Assembly (NCBI GenBank): GCA_020636195.1
Contig: JACJYH010000003.1
Location: 453,467-517,466, forward strand
Origin: Lewinellaceae bacterium
Lineage (GTDB): Bacteria; Bacteroidota; Bacteroidia; Chitinophagales; Saprospiraceae
Length of the DNA: 64,000 bases
Direction of reading: 5' to 3'
Numbering within the stretch: the first letter of the stretch is position 1; each line of letters opens with the position of its first letter. The notes under the pieces are model-generated. The model saw only the letters and a program-made list of their open reading frames with translations. It ran no database searches and was not told the origin of the DNA. Made by a program: the position numbers and the translations under genes. Positions 9,342-17,800 of this stretch are shown here, piece by piece.

Positions 9342-10351
9342 TGGATATCGTACATTATCAATTGGCACAACCATGGTGGATGCTTGGTTTATTCTTGATA
9401 CCACTGTTGTGGTGGTGGAAGAAAAAAAAGTATGCTCTAGGACAAGAATCAATGACCTATTCACATATCTCCCTTGAAGGTGGTCATACATCATTACGCA
9501 CTAGATTAATGCCATTTCTCGATGTCCCTTTTTATCTAGGTTTGGCGTTTTTAGTAGTTGCATTGGCAAGACCGCAAAAGATTTTAGCTGAAGAAAAGGT
9601 GAAAGCGGACGGTATCGATATTATGCTTGCAATGGATTTGTCCAGTAGTATGTTATCTAGAGATTTTGACCCTGACAGATTGGAAGTCTCAAAAATGGTG
9701 GCAAAAGAATTCGTAGAAAAGAGAAAATACGATAGGATCGGCTTAGTGGCATTCGCCAGAGAAAGCTATACGCAGTGTCCACTGACACCTGATCATAAAG
9801 TCATACAAGATCTTTTAGATCAGCTTATTGTTGGAATTTTGGATGATGGTACCGCCATCGGAATGGGACTTTCCAATGCCGTCAATAGACTGAAAGATAG
9901 TCAAGCAAAATCAAGAATCATCATCCTACTCACTGACGGAGAAAACAATGCCGGATACATTGACCCGATGACAGCATCTGAAATTGCAGAGACCCTTGGC
10001 ATTAAAGTTTATACGATTGCTATTGGCACTACAGGAAGAGCCTTATCACCAATTCAAAAAACGGCAGATGGGCGCTACATATTTGGTATGCAAAATGTCA
10101 ATATTGATGAAACCTTGCTTAAAAATATTTCTGAACAAACCCATGGTAAGTACTTTAGAGCATTAGACAGAAAGGGATTGGAGGAAATTTATGCTGAAAT
10201 AGATCGTCTTGAGAAAACCAAAATCGAAATCACCGCATTCAAGCGATATCAAGATTTTTACCATATTTTCATCATGATCGGTTTGGCTTTAGTTTTAGGA
10301 TGGTGGATACTGAAGCAGACGTATTTTTCACTTTTTAAAGTTGTGCGATAG
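9341..10351 (+). CDS. batA: BatA, membrane VWA protein
   Basis: A 336-residue protein from ATG 9341; the GTG one codon upstream is less likely. Two N-terminal hydrophobic helices (WWMLGLFLIPLLWWW and about 64-77) precede a VWA domain. The complete MIDAS site is AMDLSSSM (DxSxS, residues 99-103), with TDGENN later. A C-terminal helix (IFIMIGLALVLGWWIL) anchors it. BatA contributes to oxygen and stress tolerance in Bacteroides; in this family it forms a membrane complex with BatB and MoxR. The operon order MoxR, DUF58, DUF4381-like, BatA, BatB, BatC is the usual one. Confidence 0.92.
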   Translation: MDIVHYQLAQPWWMLGLFLIPLLWWWKKKKYALGQESMTYSHISLEGGHTSLRTRLMPFLDVPFYLGLAFLVVALARPQKILAEEKVKADGIDIMLAMDLSSSMLSRDFDPDRLEVSKMVAKEFVEKRKYDRIGLVAFARESYTQCPLTPDHKVIQDLLDQLIVGILDDGTAIGMGLSNAVNRLKDSQAKSRIIILLTDGENNAGYIDPMTASEIAETLGIKVYTIAIGTTGRALSPIQKTADGRYIFGMQNVNIDETLLKNISEQTHGKYFRALDRKGLEEIYAEIDRLEKTKIEITAFKRYQDFYHIFIMIGLALVLGWWILKQTYFSLFKVVR

Positions 10352-10353
10352 AC

Positions 10354-11355
10354 ATGTTTAGATTCGAACATCCCACAGCAATAGCAGGTCTCCTCATTAT
10401 CGCAATTCTCGTTGTGTTGTATCTATACATTCAAAAAAAAGAACAACAAAGAACATCTAAATTAGGTGAAACCAATACCATTTCAAGATTATTTACATTC
10501 CGAAATACCATCTCACTTCAAACGACTACCCTATTATTGAGCTTGGGTATCTTGGCATTAACCATAAGTATGATGAATCCACAGTGGGGTTTTCATACCA
10601 AAAAAGTAGAATCCAATGCAACAGATATTTACCTTGCAATCGACTTGTCCAATAGTATGAATGCCGCAGATATTTCTCCGTCACGATTGGAAAAAGCCAA
10701 GAGAATAGCAGAGTCTATCGTTCAGCAAAGACATGGAGATAGAATAGGCTTAATACTCTTCGCTGAGTCAGCATTTTTACAAATGCCATTGACCAATGAC
10801 TACGCAACGGCTGAAATGTTTATACGTTCTGCCAAAACTGACCTCATCACTTCGCAAGGAACGTCCATCAGCAATGCCATAGAAGTGGCCATAAGATCAC
10901 ACAGGAGTGAAGATGCAACCCAAAAAGCATTGATCATCATATCAGATGGAGAAGACCATGAAGAAGGAATAGATGATGCCGTGAAAAACGCAGTTAAAGA
11001 AGGTTGGCTTATCTCCACAATAGCTGTAGGCACGCAAGAAGGCGGCTTTATACCTGTCAATGACGGCGGTAGAGAAACCTACATCATGGACATTCAAGGA
11101 AACCCGGTCAAAACGGCGCTCAATGTTGATGCCCTCAAGCATATTTCAGAAATAGGAAATGGAAAATTCTTCTCCTCGGATCAATTTACAATTGCTCAGG
11201 ATATGTCCAATTTCTTGGATAAGATGGACAAAAGAATGACTGAGATAAAGGCTTATACAGAGTACAATAGTTTCTATGGTTATTTTTTAGTTATTGGAAT
11301 ACTTTTACTCATTGCCGTGTTTTACAGCTCTTACAATTTCAAACCACAGGCGTAA
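10354..11355 (+). CDS. batB: BatB, membrane VWA protein
   Basis: A 333-residue paralogue of BatA with the same layout: hydrophobic helices near 8-26 and 56-73, a VWA domain with MIDAS DLSNSM (D97, S99, S101) and SDGEDH, and a C-terminal membrane helix (YFLVIGILLLIAVFY). It starts 2 bases after the batA stop, so expression is coupled. It is expected to work with BatA on the periplasmic side of the inner membrane. Confidence 0.92.
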   Translation: MFRFEHPTAIAGLLIIAILVVLYLYIQKKEQQRTSKLGETNTISRLFTFRNTISLQTTTLLLSLGILALTISMMNPQWGFHTKKVESNATDIYLAIDLSNSMNAADISPSRLEKAKRIAESIVQQRHGDRIGLILFAESAFLQMPLTNDYATAEMFIRSAKTDLITSQGTSISNAIEVAIRSHRSEDATQKALIIISDGEDHEEGIDDAVKNAVKEGWLISTIAVGTQEGGFIPVNDGGRETYIMDIQGNPVKTALNVDALKHISEIGNGKFFSSDQFTIAQDMSNFLDKMDKRMTEIKAYTEYNSFYGYFLVIGILLLIAVFYSSYNFKPQA

Positions 11356-11357
11356 AT

Positions 11358-12116
11358 ATGAAAAAAGTATCATCAAAAATTTTTCTTACCTTTTTATGTA
11401 TATATGGTATTCAGCCAATACATCTTTTCAGCCAATCTGCTCATACACTGATGAGGAATGGTGATCGATTGTATGGTTTAGGAAAATGGAATGATGCGGA
11501 GATGGAATATAGAAAGGCAAAGGAAGAAGAATCCACATTGAAATCCGATTTCAATCTAGGCAATACGCTGATGCACCAAGATAGACCACAAGAGGCCATA
11601 GAGCAATATACATCAGCCATTAATTCTAAAGGTTCTGATGCGCAAAAATCTGAAGCCTATTATAATTTAGGGAATGCCTATTTTAGCGACAAAAAGTATA
11701 AAGAAAGTATCGATGCCTACAAAAATGCTCTAAAATTACATCCTGACGATGTGCAAACAAAAGAAAATTTGGCCATTGCAAAAAGACAATTGAAGATTCA
11801 ACAACAAGAACAACAGCAGCAACAACAGCAGCAAAAATCTGATCAAAATAAAGATCAGAATGAAGACAAACAGGATCAACAAAACCAAAATGACAAAAAC
11901 GACAAGTCCAAAGACCAAGAAAATAAAAACAATCAGAATTCTGATAGCAACTCCTCATCAGACGCTCAAAAAAATCAAAAAAATGATGCATCAAAAAATA
12001 AAATGACAAAGGAAGAAGCCGAAAAATTCCTTCAAATCATAGAAAACGAGGAACAAAAAGTGCAAGAAAAATTGCGACGAGGAACGAATAACAAGCCGGC
12101 GAAGAAGAATTGGTAA
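11358..12116 (+). CDS. batC: BatC, periplasmic TPR protein
   Basis: A 252-residue protein with a signal peptide and TPR repeats at about 28-145 (FNLGNTLMHQDRPQEAIEQY; YYNLGNAYFSDKKYKESIDA). A highly polar low-complexity stretch of Gln, Asn, Asp and Lys follows (about 148-220), encoded partly by CAA/CAG runs near 11802-11835. The last 35 residues are charged and helical. This matches BatC, the TPR adaptor of the Bat complex. It starts 2 bases after batB. In most Bacteroidota batD and batE follow; here the operon ends and the strand changes. Confidence 0.9.
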   Translation: MKKVSSKIFLTFLCIYGIQPIHLFSQSAHTLMRNGDRLYGLGKWNDAEMEYRKAKEEESTLKSDFNLGNTLMHQDRPQEAIEQYTSAINSKGSDAQKSEAYYNLGNAYFSDKKYKESIDAYKNALKLHPDDVQTKENLAIAKRQLKIQQQEQQQQQQQQKSDQNKDQNEDKQDQQNQNDKNDKSKDQENKNNQNSDSNSSSDAQKNQKNDASKNKMTKEEAEKFLQIIENEEQKVQEKLRRGTNNKPAKKNW

Positions 12117-12294
12117 GAACCTCGTAATCTTCCAAAGTTTCACATTATTATAGAAACCATTCAAAGGAAGACGGATGTTTCAAAGTCCCAATTCCAAAGT
12201 TGGTGCTCACGTAAAAGCACCCATACGTTACGATACAATCGTTGCAAAGATTTTACACGAAGAGTCTAAACACTAAAGAGTCTGTACATGCGGT

Positions 12295-12723
12295 CTATTC
12301 CATTTTTTGATACGCCCTCTTTAATCTTATAAATTTTGACAACCCATTTTTCTGCTGATAATTGACTTTCATTATATTATTATCAAAAGTCAATATTTCC
12401 ATCTCATATTCGAATTTAATACTAGGAATTCCGTAGATTGAGTCACCGCCCCAACCATAGGTTATAATGTTTTTGGATGGGTTGAAAGCCCAGTTTCCGT
12501 CTTTTACATCATGTCCAAGATATGAATTTTGAATAGCAAGACTGTTGTCCTGTCCAAAAACTAATACTTCTCCCACAGGGAATAATTGATCCAAGGAATC
12601 ACCGGCATCATAGACAATCTCCTTCCAAGCACCATCAATTTGTATGTCTGCATTTCTCAGCTCTGTGTCTGTGCATGACAAGGTGAATAATAAAACTGTG
12701 AATACAAATACTAAATTCTTCAT
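12295..12723 (-). CDS. Small lipoprotein of unknown function
   Basis: From ATG 12723 this is a 142-residue lipoprotein. The signal MKNLVFVFTVLLFTLSC ends in a lipobox (TLSC). The upstream extension to 12795 would put charged sequence before the signal and is rejected. The mature part is short and beta-rich, with Trp residues (DGNWAFNPSKN), resembling lipocalin-like domains of Bacteroidota lipoproteins. That likeness is weak. It is the last gene of the minus-strand accessory block; a GCCTAAC core lies between it and the preceding gene. Confidence 0.65.
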   Translation of the reverse strand: MKNLVFVFTVLLFTLSCTDTELRNADIQIDGAWKEIVYDAGDSLDQLFPVGEVLVFGQDNSLAIQNSYLGHDVKDGNWAFNPSKNIITYGWGGDSIYGIPSIKFEYEMEILTFDNNIMKVNYQQKNGLSKFIRLKRAYQKME

Positions 12724-12786
12724 TTTATAATAATTTAATTTTAAATAATTTTTACGCTTTTTGGTGGAATATGTGGGGGAACTATA

Positions 12787-12793
12787 GTTAGGC
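12787..12793 (-). other. Possible integron R-box core (GCCTAAC)
   Basis: On the minus strand GCCTAAC fits the attC consensus RYYYAAC exactly and lies 12 bases after the stop of the preceding minus-strand gene, where the first core of a cassette site would be. The partner core (GTTRRRY) before the lipoprotein start is not visible, so the site is incomplete or decayed. Confidence 0.25.
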
Positions 12794-12804
12794 ATTGTAT
12801 TTAC

Positions 12805-13290
12805 TTAGGACTTGATTCCTCTTTTCTGGAATTCTCCCAATTTTTTCGCTGCTAAGTACATGAAAGAATAGGAATTTTCAGCCTTTTTACCATTTTTATC
12901 TGTAAAACCAAAGCAAAAATGAATTCCTATGTTTGGATTATTTTGATCAATGGGTATAAAGCCAAATTGATTTTTCGAAGTAGTTCCTTCAAAGACATGT
13001 ACAATTTTATTTTTGTTTAATTCGCAACCCTCGCATTTGCCTTTATAATATTCTAATTTATCATCACCTGACCTTCTAAATACCGTAAACATTTCTCTCA
13101 GTACCGAAAGGAAGAAATATTTATCTGTTTGAAGTTTGTCTTCATCATATTCTTCTTCATCTAAAAGAGGTTCAAGCTCTCCAATTTGAAGATTTCTTGT
13201 GAATTGTACAAATTTGTCCATTTCATATGACTCTGATTCAATATCTATTGAGTCATTAATCTCAAGTACTCTTATGTCGTTTTCAATCAT
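12805..13290 (-). CDS. Hypothetical acidic protein
   Basis: A 161-residue soluble protein with no signal peptide. The N-terminal half is strongly acidic (LLDEEEYDEDK). A CxxC motif lies mid-protein (GKCEGCELNK), followed by a beta-rich segment with aromatic residues (IGIHFCFGFTDKNGKK). I recognise no family. It is preceded by a GTTTAGGC-type core and followed by a GCCTAAC core, as expected for a cassette-borne gene. The leader TTAACCAAACCACAAT before the start resembles the leaders at 53.15 and 53.53 kb. Confidence 0.6.
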   Translation of the reverse strand: MIENDIRVLEINDSIDIESESYEMDKFVQFTRNLQIGELEPLLDEEEYDEDKLQTDKYFFLSVLREMFTVFRRSGDDKLEYYKGKCEGCELNKNKIVHVFEGTTSKNQFGFIPIDQNNPNIGIHFCFGFTDKNGKKAENSYSFMYLAAKKLGEFQKRGIKS

Positions 13291-13363
13291 TACAATCTTT
13301 TTAATTGTGGTTTGGTTAATCAGTTTTTTATCGATCTAAATTATAATTATTTATTCTTTAGAC

Positions 13364-13415
13364 GCCTAAACTTGTTATAATAGCCAAATGGCTTATATAT
13401 AGGCTACAAAAGTAA
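13364..13415 (-). other. Partial attC-like site
   Basis: On the minus strand TTACTTTTGTAGC is followed by a short hairpin (TAAGCCATTTGGCT) and then TAACAAGTTTAGGCG. The same two ends (TTACTTTTGTGTAGC and TAACAAGTTAGGTG) bound the site upstream of the NACHT gene. It separates the recombinase remnant from the acidic-protein gene. The pairing between arms is weak, so this is a tentative call. Confidence 0.3.
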
Positions 13416-13416
13416 C

Positions 13417-13620
13417 TCATTTTGTATCAAAATCTAAATTATCCAAAGGACTTTTAGTTTCCTTTTTCATTTTGACTGTGATATGTGTATGGATCACATT
13501 GGTTTCGGGATACTTGTCTTCACGTAAAACCCATACTTTTAAGATATCTTCTTATTGTAATAAAAGTTGCGTAGCGTAAGAATGTCTAAGAGTTTGAACG
13601 GTTGTATTTTCATCTACCTT
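13417..13620 (-). pseudogene. Degraded tyrosine recombinase/integrase, C-terminal remnant
   Basis: In one minus-strand frame, with internal stops, the translation contains VDENTTVQTLRHSYATQLLL. This is the tyrosine-recombinase HxLRHxxAT region with the catalytic Arg. After one stop comes a diverged GH/IYTH region (TNVIHTYITVKMKKE), then KSPLDNLDF and a stop at 13417. The order and the SPLD ending match IntI/XerC-like integrases. No N-terminal or core-binding domain is found upstream, so it is a dead fragment. Its presence inside the cassette-like block suggests the block arrived by site-specific recombination. Confidence 0.7.
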
Positions 13621-13720
13621 CTATAGAATTATGTACTCCCTTTGTTGGACATTTTGTTCAATTCGATCGGCATAATTTCTACAAACCTGCCTACATCACA
13701 TCATTAAACTTTAAAAAATA

Positions 13721-13872
13721 CACCTAACGATAAATGTAAAAACCGACACAAATCCAATAGCCACATTCTAATCCCCATAGTAAAATTTCATTTCCTCCCC
13801 AGCGCCGCATCATTCAACAAAGTCTGACGGTCAATTTTCAACACAACTTCCAGCATTAATTGTTATAGCTCG
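13721..13872 (-). other. attC-like recombination site
   Basis: On the minus strand the site begins just after the barrel-protein stop with CTATAACAATTAATG and ends with CATTTATCGTTAGGTG. The last core, GTTAGGT, fits GTTRRRY exactly. The two ends pair as inverted repeats at 10 of 12 positions (13725-13736 with 13854-13865). Size (about 150 bp), position directly after a gene and polarity are as expected for an integron attC, though the first core is imperfect. Confidence 0.45.
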
Positions 13873-13879
13873 TATTGAT

Positions 13880-14647
13880 TTAAAGCCTATATTTTATTCC
13901 TATTTCTGTAAATATAGATTTAAATTCTAAATTATAAGGCGCATATGCTCCAGTTCTCCTGTCTTTCGCCAAATCATATTGCCATAATATTAGATCATTT
14001 CCATTACTTACTTCATTGATATATTTAAGTCCTATTATTAAGAAAGTGTTTCTAAATAATCTATATTCCATTCCCAAATTACTATTTATGGAGATTATGG
14101 GGACTTCCATATTTACGTTCACCAATACCCCTACTTGCTGATTCTGTAAATAAATTAGTTCTGCTTGTGGATGGTCTTTTGTCAAACCTGAACTTGGACT
14201 GGATTTACCAAAGCCTATTCCAAAAGTTTGATCCCAAAATATGTTTAAATTATCACTGAGTTTACCTCGCAGCCTAATACCGGGTTCTATCTGATATGTT
14301 CTAATTCCCAAATGAATCTTATCATTTCGGTATGAATAGGGCTCAACTCTATCGTCAAGGCTCCAATATCTTAAAGCTCTGTTTGTTGTGCCTAAGCCCA
14401 TCACTAAACCAAAATTATCATTAAAACTATAAGCTACTTTTAATGTATGTTGATATGGTTTTTCAATATGCAGTATTGAACTTTCACCATTGGCTGGAAT
14501 ATAGATTGGACCTGTGAGGTTATAGTCATTAGACCTAGTCTGAAAATCATACCCAATTCCTGTTGATAAACTGACTTCAAATTTGTTTTGTGCTTTTACT
14601 ATTTGCATTGAATAGAACAAGGTAATAGCAATTAAAAATTTCTTCAT
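13880..14647 (-). CDS. Secreted outer-membrane beta-barrel-like protein
   Basis: A 255-residue protein with a clean signal peptide (MKKFLIAITLFYSMQIVKAQ). The mature part has alternating hydrophobic/polar strands with Tyr, Gly and Asn turns (FEVSLSTGIGYDF) and ends with a strand finishing in a charged residue and Leu (EIGIKYRL). This is typical of porin-family or OmpW-like barrels of Bacteroidota, but no specific family is recognised. It lies between two attC-like sites, so it may be a cassette gene. Such cassettes often encode exported proteins of unknown role. Confidence 0.65.
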   Translation of the reverse strand: MKKFLIAITLFYSMQIVKAQNKFEVSLSTGIGYDFQTRSNDYNLTGPIYIPANGESSILHIEKPYQHTLKVAYSFNDNFGLVMGLGTTNRALRYWSLDDRVEPYSYRNDKIHLGIRTYQIEPGIRLRGKLSDNLNIFWDQTFGIGFGKSSPSSGLTKDHPQAELIYLQNQQVGVLVNVNMEVPIISINSNLGMEYRLFRNTFLIIGLKYINEVSNGNDLILWQYDLAKDRRTGAYAPYNLEFKSIFTEIGIKYRL

Positions 14648-14674
14648 TTTAAATTTATTTTATTCTTTATTAGG

Positions 14675-14811
14675 TGTTACGGAAAACAATATGCGTATGT
14701 TGCGGGATTTCAAGGCACTATCGTTTGAAAGTTGCACAAATGGTTCTTTCTTGCACAATGTTTCAACCTACCACAAAAGCCCGCAATTATCGCATATTGT
14801 ATGTTAGTTGC
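14675..14811 (-). other. attC-like inverted-repeat site overlapping the NACHT gene end
   Basis: Plus-strand arms ACAATATGCG (14686-14695) and TTGCGGG (14700-14706) are mirrored by CCCGCAA (14780-14786) and CGCATATTGT (14791-14800), all perfect. They are separated by 4-base spacers and enclose a 73-base loop. This two-box, two-arm design with a spacer is that of integron attC sites, and the full span of about 137 bp is in range. The flanking cores (ACTAACA on the minus strand at one end, GTAACACC at the other) do not match the consensus well. The last codons and stop of the NACHT gene fall inside the right arm. Confidence 0.5.
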
Positions 14812-17800
14812 ATTTTTTTCATATTTGTCATTTTGCTTTCATTAACAAATTTTAAGTAAAGTTCAATATTTTCAATTATATTAATATCAATATCTTTTTG
14901 TTTAATTAGTTTATTATAAATTTTTACAAAGAGATCAATACACCAATTCTCATTAATTTTCAAATTTAAAAATAATTTTGTAACAACCCAATAAATGCTA
15001 TTTGGTTCTGGCTGCTGATCTAATTTTTGTATTATCAAATCAATATCAGCTGTATTAAATTGAAAAGATATCAATCTAAGGATTATTTTATAACTACTTT
15101 CGCCTTTTTCAATTTCTTTTCTTCTAAAACATATTTTTTTTGTATCTTCTATTGTGATTTCATTCAAACTATGATTTAAAAATAAAATTAATTGTTCTAT
15201 ATTATTCTGTTTATAATTATTATAGGCAATACAATGTTCTAATACTTTTGAATATATTTCTCTGCTATAACGATACCGATGGTTAAAAATATTGTAGTTA
15301 AATAAACTAAATAAATCTACATTTATTTTCTCAATTTCGTTAGGTTTTATATTAAATATTAAAGCTATTATTCCACTTCTCAAATTATATAACTGCCTGT
15401 AATTTAAAGAATTAATATCAATAGAATTAAATATTTTTAGAACAGTTTCTATTATACTTATAGAAGGATTATAAGTTAAATCACTGCCAAAATTATCATC
15501 AAAAGACCATGAAAACAATTTAATGAATTCAATTTGAAAAACATTAGTATTATCTTTTTGTAGTTCATCATAAAATTTAGAATAGAAATTGTTAACAATT
15601 TCTGATTCGGTATCTGCTGAGCGAGTTGTTGAGGCAGCGTATTTAAAAAGAAGAGTGTAATCAAAGTCTTTTTTTATTTTGTTTTCTAACAATAACCAAT
15701 CAGAATAATCACCAAACTCCTTATTGTTTACTCTTTGGATTAAATCATCAATTTGAGAAATATCATTTACAACAGAACTAATCTCTGTAAACAACAAGTT
15801 TCTTGATGAATTTATTACACTTTTAAATATATCATTATTATTCCTTATCTTTAAATGATTTAACAAACTGCTTAAAGTTAATATATTTGGATTTTTAATA
15901 AATTGAATAAATGAAGCCAAATATTCAAGAGAATATTTTTCAAATAATTCAGAAAAATAATCTAAATTTAGATCTTCTGAATTTATTGATATTATACTTA
16001 AAGAATATCCTTTAACAATTTCAATTTCTTCAGTTTTATTATCAACATCTAATATCCCCCATGTAAATGATTTCTGAAGATTAAAACATTCCTTTCCAAT
16101 TATTTCATTAAAAAGAGTGAATATATTGTATTCTTTTTTATGTTTAAAAAAATGATTTAATGTAGTTACAAATAACAACTCAATAAGGCGACTTAAAAAT
16201 AGATCATTTCGCTTAAATTGTTTAATTAAATAACGCGAAATTTTATACTCATCATCAAAGTCTGCTTTAAACAAATTAGTATATAATAGATAGTTGTCTT
16301 TCAAAATTGCATTATATAATTTCTCAAAAAAGAAATTAGTATCTGAAATTTTTAATTTATACATTAAATTAATCAAATCGACTTCATATTCTTCATTCCA
16401 CGATTTGTTTAATAATTCATAAACATAAGAATTTAAATTATGATTTTTTATGAGCGAGAAGGCAAGTTTAAAACTTGCATATTTTTCAATGTAACCCCTT
16501 TCAGAAATAAGGACTTCATTTAAATATTTTTGAATAATTAATTCAGTAACAGTTTCATAAGGTAAATATTCAATCTTATTTAAATCCCCTGTATTTGTTG
16601 ATAAAAACAATTTATCTAACAAACGAACAAATCTATTTCTGTTTCTGGGGCTATCAGAAAAAATTCCTTCCGATAAAATTTCTAAGGCAAGCCACGAACC
16701 GAAAAATATAGTATTATATATAGATGGAATATTAGGGGCTTCTTCATTACCGTTTAACCTTTCACAATGTAAATATACTTGGTCTATTAAATGATTTTTT
16801 GTGTTATGTAATCCACTAACTGCGAATAAAAAAGTATTACGCCAATATGAACTATTTGCAATATCTTTAATATTTTCAATAACTAATTCGTCTCTGTAAT
16901 TTATTATGTAATTAGCTGCAAAATATTCCTGTAATGAACGTATAATAAAACCTATCTTGTTATCTTGAATTTCGCCAATAAAAACTAAGCGTTCAGTTAC
17001 AGCATTAGTTATTTTTGTAATGAAACTATCAATTTCTTTTTCTTGCCACTCTTCTTTTTCTTTCAAATACATTCGTATTAAGCTTTGAAATTCATTACTT
17101 TCAAATAATGCAGATGGATTTTCTCTTCCCTCCGATTTTACCTGTAATTCAAAGCCAAGCAAAGCATGAATATCATCAATATTTCTTTTATAATCCTTTA
17201 AAATTGGTAACAATTCTTTTTGCAATTCTCTTTTATAAATTGTATCATAATATTCTTTAAATAGGTTATATTTATTTCTTGATGGTTTCCCCCCACTTTT
17301 GACAAGGATTGTCATAATGGTAGCCTGCAATGGTGTTCGCATTAAACGTCCAGTTACACTGTCCTTAATCGCATCTTGGAGTGTTTTTAAATAGTTTTGT
17401 CTGTCATCATAAGACGTTTCAATATTAGTGAGTAATTTGTCTAAATAGTTCATACAATCATCGTCAGATAATTCAGAAACTACAAAGTGTTGAAATGTGT
17501 TTTCATCAAATTCTTTTGTATAACCTTGTTGTCTGGTTGTACAAAGAATTACTGCATCAGCGTTTTGAATTTTTAATTCAATTTCGATGAAATCGTTAAT
17601 TTCTTTCAGAACATCATTTCTATTTGATGTTATAGGTACTTCATCTAATCCATCGAAAATAAACAATGAAGATATTTTACTTAAAAACTCACGCAGAGTA
17701 TCAATTTCAATTACACCGTCACCAATAGTTTCAAGACGATATTTAATAAAATTTAAAACTGTTTTTGATTGCCTTTTTTCACTTTGTTCTTTAATCCAAG

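Noticed and set aside
11802..11835. Short tandem CAACAG-like repeat
   Set aside because: It encodes the Gln-rich tail of BatC and has no spacers; it is not CRISPR or a regulatory repeat.
11683..12009. 108-codon minus-strand frame inside batC
   Set aside because: It is antisense to low-complexity codons of batC and has no protein features.
12117..12294. Possible gene fragment (RLYRNVWVLLREHQLW) and a GGTGCT/AGCACC hairpin
   Set aside because: The fragment matches nothing I recognise and the hairpin has no terminator or attC context.
14674..14859. 61-codon plus-strand frame across the attC-like site
   Set aside because: It reads through an inverted repeat and the NACHT gene end; composition and lack of any motif point to chance.
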